64,000 bases of DNA from Planctomycetota bacterium. GTDB taxonomy: Bacteria; Planctomycetota; UBA1135; GCA-002686595. The stretch covers positions 1 to 64,000 of the forward strand of contig JAEUHY010000013.1 of NCBI GenBank assembly GCA_016795325.1, given 5' to 3'. The translations under genes were made by a program, and so were the position numbers. Under the pieces are notes generated by a model. It worked only from the letters and a program-made list of their open reading frames with translations. It was not told the origin of the DNA and ran no database searches. Positions 17,941-25,900 of this stretch are shown one piece after another; the first letter of the stretch is position 1, and each line of letters opens with the position of its first letter.

Positions 17941-19416
17941 GTGAGCGACGAGCACAAAAGCGTGAGCGCCTGGGTGGCGTCCGAATCGAGCGCGCAGCTC
18001 CAAGGCGTGCTCGAAGACGCGTGGCGCGTGAGCGGCGCGCTCGATCTGCGCGGTTGGATGCTCCTCGACGGCCGTCCGTGTGAGCGCATCGAGCTGTGGC
18101 GCGACGGCGCGCTCGCGGCGCGAGCACTGCGGGTGGAGCGTGCCGACTTGGCGCAGGCTTTTCCTGAGTACGAACACGCGGAACGCGGCGGATTTGCGCT
18201 CACGGACGCTGCGTCCGGGGGGCGCGACGCGCCGGTCACGCTGCGCGCGGTGTCGCACACGGGTGCGGTCGTGGAGCGCACGCTCGTGGAACGCGAAGGC
18301 GGCGCCAGCGCGTCGCGGCCGTGCGATCTGGGGCCGCAGGAGATCGAGTTCAAGCCGCGCACACCTTCGGCCGCTGGCGGCTGCGACAGCGAGCCCGGCG
18401 CGCTTTACGGCGTTTCGATCGACACGACCTCGGTGTGCAACCTGCGTTGCACGATCTGTGCGCTCGAACGCGACTACGACCTCAAGGCGCACATGCCGCT
18501 CGCGTTGTTCGCGCGCCTCGAGGACGCGTTCAAGCAGCTGCGGCACATCTCGTTCTCGCTCAACGCCGAGCCGCTGCTCAACCGCGAGCTCGAAGCGATG
18601 GTTGCGCTCGCCAAGCAGCGCTCGAACGGGCGGATCACGACGTCGCTCGCGACCAACGCGATGTTGCTCGACGCAGCGCGGCTCCACGCGCTGAGCGAGG
18701 CCGGTCTGGACGCGCTGGAGATCTCGATCGACGGCGTGAAGCGCGACTCGTACCTCGCCGTGCGCCTGGGGGCGAACTTCGAGCGGCTGGTCGAGAACAT
18801 CGCGCGCGCCGCGGAGCTCGAGCGCGGCGGTGGACGCGCGCCTCACGTGTCGCTGCGCTGGGTGATGTCGACGAGCAACCTCGGAGAGTTGCCCGACCTG
18901 CTCGAGTTCGCCGCGCATGTGGGCGTGAGGCACTTGGTCGTCAACGGGCTCGAGCCGTACACCGCGGAACAGTCGGAGCTCACGCACTTCACGCGCCTGG
19001 GTGAGAGCGAGCTGCGCGCGCAGTTCGAAGCGCTCGAGGACCGCGCGATGCAGCTTGGTCTGCGCCTTGACCTTCCGCTGCTGCGCCCCGAGCCGTACAC
19101 GACTTGCGAGCTCATCGAACACGCCTGCGTGATCCGCGTCGACGGCACGGTGGCGCCTTGCTCGCCGCTTTCGTACTCCCGCGCGTTCTACTTCGAAGGT
19201 CGCGAGGAACGCCACCCGCTCATCGGCTTCGGCAGCATCGCCGAGCGGCCTTTGCTGGAGCTTTGGAACTCCCCCGATTATGTGGAGTTCCGCCGCAAGG
19301 CGCTCCACGGTCCGCTGCACGCCGCCTGCAAGACCTGCCTCAAGCGCTCGGGTGTGATTTGTCCGCTCAAACACTGGAACTGGCTCGCCGCCGGCGCGCC
19401 GCAACCACGCCGATGA
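17941..19416 (+). CDS. Radical SAM/SPASM protein with N-terminal accessory beta domain
   Basis: 491 residues from a GTG start at 17941, where similarity begins. Residues about 25-120 form the accessory domain (LRGWMLLDGRPCERIELWRDG, ERGGFAL) shared with the aminotransferase at 16102. Residues about 155-370 are the radical-SAM core with the Fe4S4 motif Cys166-X3-Cys170-X2-Cys173 (VCNLRCTIC). The C-terminal SPASM-like part binds auxiliary clusters: CELIEHACVIRVDGTVAPCSP and CKTCLKRSGVICPLKHW. The reaction is unknown. Neighbouring radical-SAM genes suggest a multi-step modification. The stop codon overlaps the next start in an ATGA, indicating translational coupling. Confidence 0.87.
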   Translation: MSDEHKSVSAWVASESSAQLQGVLEDAWRVSGALDLRGWMLLDGRPCERIELWRDGALAARALRVERADLAQAFPEYEHAERGGFALTDAASGGRDAPVTLRAVSHTGAVVERTLVEREGGASASRPCDLGPQEIEFKPRTPSAAGGCDSEPGALYGVSIDTTSVCNLRCTICALERDYDLKAHMPLALFARLEDAFKQLRHISFSLNAEPLLNRELEAMVALAKQRSNGRITTSLATNAMLLDAARLHALSEAGLDALEISIDGVKRDSYLAVRLGANFERLVENIARAAELERGGGRAPHVSLRWVMSTSNLGELPDLLEFAAHVGVRHLVVNGLEPYTAEQSELTHFTRLGESELRAQFEALEDRAMQLGLRLDLPLLRPEPYTTCELIEHACVIRVDGTVAPCSPLSYSRAFYFEGREERHPLIGFGSIAERPLLELWNSPDYVEFRRKALHGPLHAACKTCLKRSGVICPLKHWNWLAAGAPQPRR

Positions 19417-20189
19417 GCCTGCAGCGGACGAACGTCGAGCGGGCCCCGCTCGATCCGCGTTTGCTGCGCGCGCGGCCACGCGTCGTGTTCGTCGAGCTCA
19501 CCTCGCGCTGCAACGTGCGCTGCATCTACTGCCCGGTGAGTCTGCCCGAGTACGTGGGTCGTGATCTCGAGTTCGATGTGGAGCAACTCGTCGACGTGCT
19601 GCGTCGCTGCGCGCCGCATGAGGTGCAGCTCAACGGCCACGGCGAAACCACGATGCTCCCGCACTGGACTGGGGTCGCGCAGCGCCTGCTCGCCGAGGGA
19701 CTTCCGCTCACGCTCACGACCAACCTCGCCAAGCGCATGAGCGACGAGGAGTGCGACGTGCTCGGCCGACTGCGCTCGCTCAAGGTCAGCCTCGACAGCG
19801 CCGACGCGGAACTGCTCGAGAAACTGCGCCGCGGCGTGCGCCTGGCGCGCGTCGAGGACAACCTCGCGCGCATCTTCGAACGCTGCCGCGAGCAACGCCG
19901 CGATCCGCCCTTCCTGCAGCTCAGCTGCGCCGCGAGCGACGTGGCTGTCGAGGGCCTGCCCGACTTGGTGCGCTGGGCCGCCGCGCACGGCGCGCGCAGC
20001 GTCGACTTGGTCAACTTCGTTCGCCACGACGCGCCGCCGGACACCTTGCCGCTGCGCCACCCCAGCGCCGGCGATCCGCGGCGCGCCCTCGCGCGCCTCG
20101 ACGAGGCTCGCACGGTCGCTGCGGACCTGGGGCTCGCGATGAGCGTGGAACAGGGCCTGATCGACGCGTTGGAGGACGCATGCGCCTAG
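19413..20189 (+). CDS. Radical SAM core protein lacking its own SPASM domain
   Basis: 258 residues, coupled by ATGA to the preceding gene. The Fe4S4 motif is Cys33-X3-Cys37-X2-Cys40 (RCNVRCIYCPVSLPEY). The core continues through VQLNGHGETTMLPHW, LPLTLTTNLAKRMS, LRSLKVSLDSAD and ARSVDLVNFV. It stops where most relatives continue into a SPASM domain. The following gene, overlapping by 10 bases in another frame, encodes exactly that missing piece. It is therefore either a true two-subunit enzyme or a single gene split by a frameshift. Confidence 0.85.
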   Translation: MSLQRTNVERAPLDPRLLRARPRVVFVELTSRCNVRCIYCPVSLPEYVGRDLEFDVEQLVDVLRRCAPHEVQLNGHGETTMLPHWTGVAQRLLAEGLPLTLTTNLAKRMSDEECDVLGRLRSLKVSLDSADAELLEKLRRGVRLARVEDNLARIFERCREQRRDPPFLQLSCAASDVAVEGLPDLVRWAAAHGARSVDLVNFVRHDAPPDTLPLRHPSAGDPRRALARLDEARTVAADLGLAMSVEQGLIDALEDACA

Positions 20190-20647
20190 AGTTCCACCGC
20201 GCGCCGCGCGAGGGCGAGACGCGCGACTGCACCGAGCCGTGGACCTTCGTGTTCCTGCGCTCGAACGGCGACGTGTGTTTGTGTTGTCACACGCCGCCCG
20301 TTGGCAACGTTCGCGAGCAACCGCTCGAGCAAGTTCTCGAAGGCGAGGCCGCGCACGCTCTGCGCAGCGGACTGCTCAGCGGCGAACTCGCGCCCGCGTG
20401 TCGCACCTGCCCGGAGCGCGGCTCGACTTCGCTCGAGGTGCTGCGTGCGCGCGTCGAGCAACTTGTCAGCGGCTCCGACACCGAACAACTCGCCGAGCTC
20501 CGCCGTGACAACTACGCGCTGAAGGAGACCCGCGCCGAGCTGCTGCGCGAACGCGACGCGTTGCGGCAACACGCGAACAACCTCGAAGCCGAGCGCGAGC
20601 ACTTGCGCGCGCACATCACCAACCTCGAGCGCGAACTCGGTCGCTGA
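20180..20647 (+). CDS. SPASM-type Fe-S domain protein with C-terminal coiled coil
   Basis: 155 residues starting inside the end of the radical-SAM gene. The first 80 residues look like the end of a radical-SAM/SPASM enzyme: DCTEPWTFVFLRSNGDVCLCCH with Cys17, 33, 35 and 36, then GNVREQPLEQVL, then CRTC at 74-77. The last about 55 residues are a heptad-rich coiled coil (ELRRDNYALKETRAEL, NNLEAEREHLRAHITNLE) of a type seen in planctomycete glycan-cluster proteins. It probably completes the enzyme encoded at 19413. It ends 18 bases from the convergent gene at 20666. Confidence 0.75.
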   Translation: MRLEFHRAPREGETRDCTEPWTFVFLRSNGDVCLCCHTPPVGNVREQPLEQVLEGEAAHALRSGLLSGELAPACRTCPERGSTSLEVLRARVEQLVSGSDTEQLAELRRDNYALKETRAELLRERDALRQHANNLEAEREHLRAHITNLERELGR

Positions 20648-20665
20648 GCGACGCAGGCGCGCGCT

Positions 20666-20950
20666 TCAGCGGCCGCGCGGCAGGGCATCGCTGAGGCGCA
20701 CGATCCGCAACGCGAGAAACGCGGCGAGGATGGCGCATCCGCCGGCGCCGAGCCCGAGCAGGATGACGGCCGTGCTCGTGCGCTGCGCGTCGCCGAACAT
20801 CGCGTAGCCGCCCTTACCCCACAGGAACGTGGCGGGGAGGCCGATGGCAAGACCTGTGGCGACGAGCAACATTACCCAGCGGCGCAGACGCTGAATGCGA
20901 GCGTGGAGCTCCTCGGCACGGGCTTGGAGTTCAGGGTTCTTGGTGCGCAT
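20666..20950 (-). CDS. Small membrane protein, unknown function
   Basis: 94 residues from the ATG at 20950; a GTG at 20959 would add three. A short charged N-terminal helix (ELQARAEELHARIQRLRRW) precedes two hydrophobic segments, VMLLVATGLAIGLPATFLW (about 26-44) and TAVILLGLGAGGCAILAAFLAL (about 60-81). No family recognised. The start lies about 84 bases from the stop of the candidate selenoprotein gene on the same strand, so the two may share a transcript. Confidence 0.6.
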   Translation of the reverse strand: MRTKNPELQARAEELHARIQRLRRWVMLLVATGLAIGLPATFLWGKGGYAMFGDAQRTSTAVILLGLGAGGCAILAAFLALRIVRLSDALPRGR

Positions 20951-21034
20951 CTCTTGCACTCTGCGGTAGGCGGGCGTTCGAGCCTCGCCTTCACCATAGT
21001 CGAGTTGGTCGCGTTCGAGACACTCGCTCCGTTG

Positions 21035-22378
21035 CTACAGCGCCGGGACCACCGCGTGCCAGCGCCGTTCGATCGGCGGCAGGCACTGGATTTCGTTGCA
21101 GGCCATGAAGCGCAGCGTGCCGTGCACCACGTACTGGCCGATCGGCGTGCCGGCAGGGAGCTCCACGGGCAGGTGGATGCGGACGGGCCCGGGCGCGTGC
21201 TGCACGCCTTCACCGACGTCCTGAAGGTTCTGAATCACCGGCTGGCCCGTCGTCACACCTGCGCTGTAGCGCACAGCCACGGTCGTCGGTGTCGGGTTGC
21301 CCTCGGCCATGCCGTAGACGTAGTAGCCGTCGGGCAGCGTGAGCTCGATCGCCACGGTCGCGGTCATCTGCTGGGTCAGGGTCTTGCTGACGCTCAGTCC
21401 GGCCCGGCCGCGCTTGTCGACGGTGACTTTGGTCCGCACGCGCAGGCGAGTGGCTTCGTCCTCGTCCCCGTCCTCGTCATCGTCACCGGCGCTCGGCTCG
21501 AGCAGCTCCCGCAACAGCGAAAACACCTGGTCGCCGTGCAAGTTCGCGCCGCGCAGGTTGCCCGCGGCGTCGATCACCATGGCGCCGTAGCCGAAGTGCC
21601 CGAACAGCGCCGGGAGTTCGCGCCCCATGACCTCGAAGTCGGTGCGCACCAAGTCGAAATCGAGCATGCCGTAGGTGCGCAGTCGCTCCTTCGAAGCCGT
21701 CACATCGCTCGACGACGTGCCACCACAGTCGTAGAGCAGGTACGCGAGCCGATCCTTGCCGAAGTAGTTGATGTTCCCTTGCACGAAGGGAAAGCCTTCC
21801 CAGCAGGTGTGTCAGCTCGGGGCCCAGCAGTCGATCACGAGCACGCGGTTCTCGTAGCTCGCGTTGTTCAGCTTCCTGCCGTCGGTCGCGGTCCACTCGA
21901 ACGCCGCAGCCTTGCGGCCGCGCACCGCGCCCAGGAGCGGTCCAGCGCGTCGGCGCAGCGTCAACGTGGCGCCGTCGGACGCGATGTCGACGACATCGAA
22001 CATCGTGTCGCCGATCCGCAGCGGCAGTTCGGCGAAGTACGACTCGTCGACGGCGAGCTTGCCGTCGTGGTCTTGATCTACGGAGAGCCACGTCGAAGTC
22101 AGGCTCACGAGCCCTTCCTCGAGTTCGGGACGCGGCCGGTGCGACCAGCCGTTCTTCTCCTTGGGCAGGTAGATCTCGAACTTCTCGCCGCCGACTTCGA
22201 GGCTGCCTTTGCGAACGAGTTCGCGCGACGACTTCACGTAGAAGCCGCGGACCGGTCGTTTGACCTCGCAGGGCGCCATGCTGACCACGATTCCGGCGTC
22301 TTGCACCGGCAGCGGCGCGGCGCCGAGCGGCGCGAGCAGCAGCCAAGGTGCGAGGGCTAACGATGCCAGGTGCTTCAT
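21035..22378 (-). CDS. Candidate selenoprotein: exported thioredoxin-fold protein with in-frame TGA (Sec189) and DsbD-alpha-like domain
   Basis: One frame of 448 codons interrupted only by TGA at codon 189 (bases 21814-21812). Residues 1-20 form a signal peptide. Residues about 95-145 form a D.DHDG-containing linker seen in planctomycete TlpA-like proteins. Residues about 155-295 form a thioredoxin fold: NRVLVIDCWAPS, then TGA-His-Thr-Cys (189-192), WEGFPFV and GYGAMVIDAAGNLRG. The TGA sits exactly where the first cysteine of the CxxC site belongs, giving UxxC. Residues about 320-447 resemble the DsbD N-terminal alpha domain (LPDGYYVYG, ACNEIQCLPP with Cys427 and Cys432). A hairpin suited to a bacterial SECIS follows the TGA. 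Read as selenocysteine the product is 447 residues. The alternative is a TGC-to-TGA nonsense mutation or a base-call error, giving fragments at 21812-22378 and 21035-21784. Confidence 0.75.
21788..21801 (-). promoter_or_regulatory. bSECIS-like hairpin after the in-frame TGA
   Basis: On the minus-strand mRNA the bases 11-24 after the UGA read GGGAAGGCUUUCCC. This is a perfect 5-bp stem with the tetraloop GGCU. The loop starts 16 bases after the UGA and its first two bases are G, matching the known spacing (about 16-37) and loop-G rule of bacterial selenocysteine insertion elements. A weaker outer pairing (UG with CG/CA) could extend the stem. It lies within coding sequence, as bSECIS elements do. 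Confidence 0.55.
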
Positions 22379-22417
22379 CGGGGAACGAGTCGGTCTGGGT
22401 TGCGGCGGAGGTCAGGA

Positions 22418-22448
22418 GTGCCGACGGACTGTCTTGGTCCGTCGGCAC
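22418..22448 (-). terminator. Perfect 12-bp hairpin between two minus-strand genes
   Basis: GTGCCGACGGAC pairs perfectly with GTCCGTCGGCAC around a 7-base loop. It lies about 170 bases downstream of the stop of the repeat protein gene (22620) and 40 bases upstream of the candidate selenoprotein start. It probably separates the two transcripts. There is no T-run. A leader hairpin regulating the selenoprotein gene is an alternative. Confidence 0.55.
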
Positions 22449-22619
22449 GGCGTGCGTGCGCCGCGTTTCGCTGCCGGACTCTTCGCGCGATCTACGTTAG
22501 CGAGAGGCGCTCCGAGCGGGACCTCCGCCGACGGCAGGCCTCGCCGCCGTTCGAAACGATTGCTCCCGACGGCTCGATCCGTCAAGGAAGTCGCTGAGCA
22601 CGGCGGAGGCGCAGCGGAA

Positions 22620-24731
22620 TCAGGGCAGCGTGACGAACTCGAGCGCGTTGCTCAGGTTGGTGGACTTCGCGGCCGGCGGATCGCGGAACCAGGCTTGCGC
22701 GTAGACCGAGGCGCCAGCGGCGATGGGCTGCCCGAGCGCGCCCGGTTGCGCCGCGAGGTACGCGAGCCAATCCTGCGCCAGCGCTCCGTTGCACTGTCCC
22801 GCTACGCCGCCGCTGTTCTGGCTGCTCATGCGCTGGGTCGGCGGCTTCACGCACAAGAAGCTGGTGCTGCCCGCACTCCACGGGAGCGGCGTGAAGCCCG
22901 AGTTGTCGAGTCCGTAGAAGACCAGGCCGGTCTTCTGCCCTTCGACAGCCGCGACGTCGATCGTGAAGCCCGAGGCCGCCGCGATGCTCGGTGTGCCGGT
23001 CGCCGAGAGCGACGCGAGGCAGCCGTTCGTTGTCGTTCCCGCTGTGCAGTAGCTCGTCGCCACCACCGTCGGCGGAATGTCGTAGACGACAATCGCTTGG
23101 TTGCTGCCGACGATCAGTCGCAGAACCAAGCGGTTGGAGTGATTGAACGAAAGCGCGGCCGTCGCGCCGTTGTCGTTCGTGTAGATCGACCAGCCTTGGA
23201 TCGGCAGGTTGGCTAGCTGCGGCATCGTGTCGCCTTTGCGGGCGATCAGCACGAGTCCGCCTGCGGGCGTCCACGAGTAGAGCGCAGCGTCGTTGACGCC
23301 GACGACCGTATCGCCACCCGTGAGTCCGACGACGAACACGGCCGTGCCGAGGTTGTTGAAGGCGAACAGCGTCGAGCCGAACGCGTTGAAGGTCGCGGCC
23401 GCCGTGCCAGGGGCAAGCTCGCCTTCGCGCGCGATCACTTCGAGCGCGCCGCCCGCGACGGTCGCGTCGCCGGCGAGCACTGCGGAGTCGCTCGTGCTCG
23501 TCACCGCACTTCCGCGCAGCGCTGCCATGCACACGAAACGACCGCTGTCGTTCAACTGCAACGAGCCGTTCGTGAGAAAGGCCACGTTCACGTTGGCGAG
23601 AGCGGGCAGCGGGTCGTTCTCGCGAAACACAAGTTGAGTCGCGCCGTTGCTCGGCCGGTAGAACACTGCAGTGTCGGTGTCGGTGGTCGTCGCTCCGCCG
23701 CGCAGATCGGAACGGAAGAGCACATTGCCGTGCGCGTCCAGGCTCGTGCCCGTCACGCCCCACACCGAGGCGCCGCTCGACGCGCCGTAGAGTTCGCCGC
23801 TGACCAGCCCAGGCGCCGGATCGCCTTCGCGCGCCACGAGCGTGTGATTTCCGCCGACCGTCGAGAGGTACAGCACCTGGTTCGTCGTTCCAGTCGGGAG
23901 CGGAGAGCCGACCGAGCTGTTGTAGATGCCTTCCCAAAGCACCTGACCCGCCGCGTTGAGCTTGGCGAAGTACGGCGAAGTCGCGTTGGTCAGCGAGTTC
24001 ATCACGAAGCCGCCGCCGCCGGGCATCACGTCGCCTTTGCGCACCAGCAGTTGCAGCGAACCGGGGGCGCCGAGCCACCAACCATCGTTGTTGGTCGTGC
24101 CGACGACGTCACCGCCTGTGAGCAAGGACTTGAACAGGTACTGGCCGGCTGAGTTGGCCGCGATCGAACCGGGGTTGATGAAGGTTGCGGAGGTGAAGTC
24201 GGACGCGAACTGGGCGCCGACGGTCCCCGGCGCGCTGTCCAATTCGCGGACGAGAATCGACATGTTGGACGGCGGGCCGACGAGGATCGCGGCGTTGTCG
24301 TTGTCGGTGACGCCGCCGTTCCACAGCGAAGTGATCGCCATCAGATCCCCAGCTGAAGAACTTCGATAGTTCGAAGTGAGCCCCGACTGGCCGCTGGAGG
24401 TGCTCAACGTCACTCCGCCGGAAAGACCGGGGGCCGGATCTCCGCCGCGCAGCAGCAGCGACAATCCGCTGGGCGTGCTGCGAAAGAAGGCGCGCTCGTC
24501 GGCGGCGCTCACGGCGCCACCGAAGAAGCGGCCGCGAAAGAGTACGTCGCCGTTCGCCTCGACCACGGGCAGGTCGAACCACCCCGCGCCCCCGAACGCA
24601 GCGCCCGGAACACCGGGCACAGCAGCGCCGCCAGCGGCGACGACCACGCCGTCGGTCTGAAGCGGATGTTGAGCGAGAGCGCCGACGGACAGCGCGCAGA
24701 CGGTGGAAACTCCAACGACGGTTTTCAGCAT
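22620..24731 (-). CDS. Exported repeat protein with DPAPG-type repeats and shared C-terminal domain
   Basis: 703 residues. The ATG at 24731 gives a signal peptide (MLKTVVGVSTVCALSVGALAQ). The body holds about seven units of about 70-90 residues, each with a strand motif followed by REGDPAPG or KGDVMPG variants and then a NDNG/LNDSG turn, predicting a beta-propeller-like structure. The last about 145 residues are the longer version of the shared C-terminal domain: YCTAGTTTNGC, FLCVKPPTQRM, QNSGG and AQAWFRDPPAAK ending LSNALEFV. The protein at 36826 has the same version. The function is unknown; it is probably at the cell surface. Confidence 0.85.
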   Translation of the reverse strand: MLKTVVGVSTVCALSVGALAQHPLQTDGVVVAAGGAAVPGVPGAAFGGAGWFDLPVVEANGDVLFRGRFFGGAVSAADERAFFRSTPSGLSLLLRGGDPAPGLSGGVTLSTSSGQSGLTSNYRSSSAGDLMAITSLWNGGVTDNDNAAILVGPPSNMSILVRELDSAPGTVGAQFASDFTSATFINPGSIAANSAGQYLFKSLLTGGDVVGTTNNDGWWLGAPGSLQLLVRKGDVMPGGGGFVMNSLTNATSPYFAKLNAAGQVLWEGIYNSSVGSPLPTGTTNQVLYLSTVGGNHTLVAREGDPAPGLVSGELYGASSGASVWGVTGTSLDAHGNVLFRSDLRGGATTTDTDTAVFYRPSNGATQLVFRENDPLPALANVNVAFLTNGSLQLNDSGRFVCMAALRGSAVTSTSDSAVLAGDATVAGGALEVIAREGELAPGTAAATFNAFGSTLFAFNNLGTAVFVVGLTGGDTVVGVNDAALYSWTPAGGLVLIARKGDTMPQLANLPIQGWSIYTNDNGATAALSFNHSNRLVLRLIVGSNQAIVVYDIPPTVVATSYCTAGTTTNGCLASLSATGTPSIAAASGFTIDVAAVEGQKTGLVFYGLDNSGFTPLPWSAGSTSFLCVKPPTQRMSSQNSGGVAGQCNGALAQDWLAYLAAQPGALGQPIAAGASVYAQAWFRDPPAAKSTNLSNALEFVTLP

Positions 24732-25143
24732 GGGGACAGGTCTCGAAGTGGGCCGACAAGCACAGACACGACACCGTCGTCGTGCGACAGACGCTCCGTT
24801 GGAACGACCGCCGCGTCGCTTTGAACAAAACGCCAAAGGGTGGGTCCCGGGGCGCTTCGTCGGTCAGCGCGACAACGACGCGGCTCTGTTCGCAAATCCA
24901 GGGCCGCTGACGCTCGGACCGCGCTCGCACTTCGACTGCGGAGCGCGCGTCGTCGTCGGTTCCTCAACTCACGCTCGTCCACTCCGAGGTTGCTCTCGGA
25001 GACGCGGTCCGCGCGCCGTCACGTCGCGGCATGCGCGGCACTTCCGCGCGTGGCGATGGCGCGCCGCAGCCCGCGCTCCATCTGCAGTCCCGGCCGGCGT
25101 CGAGCCTGTCGGGCAACGCCAAGCCCCGGGTGCGAGGTGACGG
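24732..25143. other. Intergenic region, no gene seen
   Basis: About 410 bases between the divergently spaced starts and ends of two minus-strand genes. Open frames here have the arginine-rich composition of antisense GC-rich DNA and match no family. I see no convincing hairpin or promoter. Confidence 0.5.
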
Positions 25144-25689
25144 CTACGCGCGCGGCGTCTTCCACGCTTGCTCGGTCGGATCGAGTCCGGCACCGCGCAC
25201 GCGATCGACCAGACTCGCGAAGCCGCGGGCGCCGAGCACGAGCCCTACGCCGAGCGCGAACGTGGCGACGCTGCCGAGCCCGTACCAGACGATCTCAGGC
25301 CAGTCGCCGTCGCCGCCCCAACGTGCAAGGCTGACGAACACCTCGAGGCAGCCGTTCAGGTTGTAGACGATCGCGAGTACGCCGAGCAGGCGATAGCCGA
25401 CGAGTTCGAGGTCGCGAGCACGGAGCGTTGCATTCGCGTCCGCAGCGGTCGCCGGATCACCCGCGCACCAGCGCTCGGCAATGGAGGCTCCGAAGCCGAG
25501 CAGCACGATCGCGGCGGCGCCCCAGACGGCGAGCGAGCTCGTGAAGTAGAACTCCACCGAGGACTGACTGCTCGGCTCGCTGGGCCGTGTGAGTTCGCCC
25601 AGTGCTGGCCCGATCACGGACAGTGCGGAAATGGCCGCGTACAGCCCGAACAGTCGCAGTGCGAGTCGCGTGATCTGTCGCTTGTCCAT
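25144..25689 (-). CDS. Four-helix membrane protein, unknown function
   Basis: 181 residues. A good ribosome site (AGGAGAA) lies upstream of the ATG at 25689. Four hydrophobic segments: about 8-30 (LRLFGLYAAISALSVIGPAL), 47-69 (FYFTSSLAVWGAAAIVLLGF), 95-121 (VGYRLLGVLAIVYNLNGCLE) and 131-153 (VWYGLGSVATFALGVGLVLG). No recognised family and no catalytic motif. It stands alone between two larger intergenic spaces. Confidence 0.65.
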   Translation of the reverse strand: MDKRQITRLALRLFGLYAAISALSVIGPALGELTRPSEPSSQSSVEFYFTSSLAVWGAAAIVLLGFGASIAERWCAGDPATAADANATLRARDLELVGYRLLGVLAIVYNLNGCLEVFVSLARWGGDGDWPEIVWYGLGSVATFALGVGLVLGARGFASLVDRVRGAGLDPTEQAWKTPRA

Positions 25690-25900
25690 CGAGTTCTCCT
25701 GGAGATGCGCGCCTGGGAGCTAGCGCCGCCGAACAACCTGCGACCACAAGCATAGTCGCGCTCGACGTGAGCGGCGTCGCTGGCGGACATTCCCGTCCCA
25801 AACCGCGAACGCGGCGCGTCGGGCCGTTCGGCTGCGCGGATCCGGCGGGTCGGTTCGACGTCGGCGCGAGCCGGTAGCACGTGCCTGACGGTTGCAGCGA

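Noticed and set aside
21812..22378. Reading the candidate selenoprotein as two separate genes split at the TGA
   Set aside because: The second half would lack the signal peptide and begin in the middle of a thioredoxin fold; the exact UxxC placement favours one gene. Not fully excluded.
24703..25140. 145-codon plus-strand frame
   Set aside because: Overlaps the start of the exported repeat protein gene and has non-coding composition.
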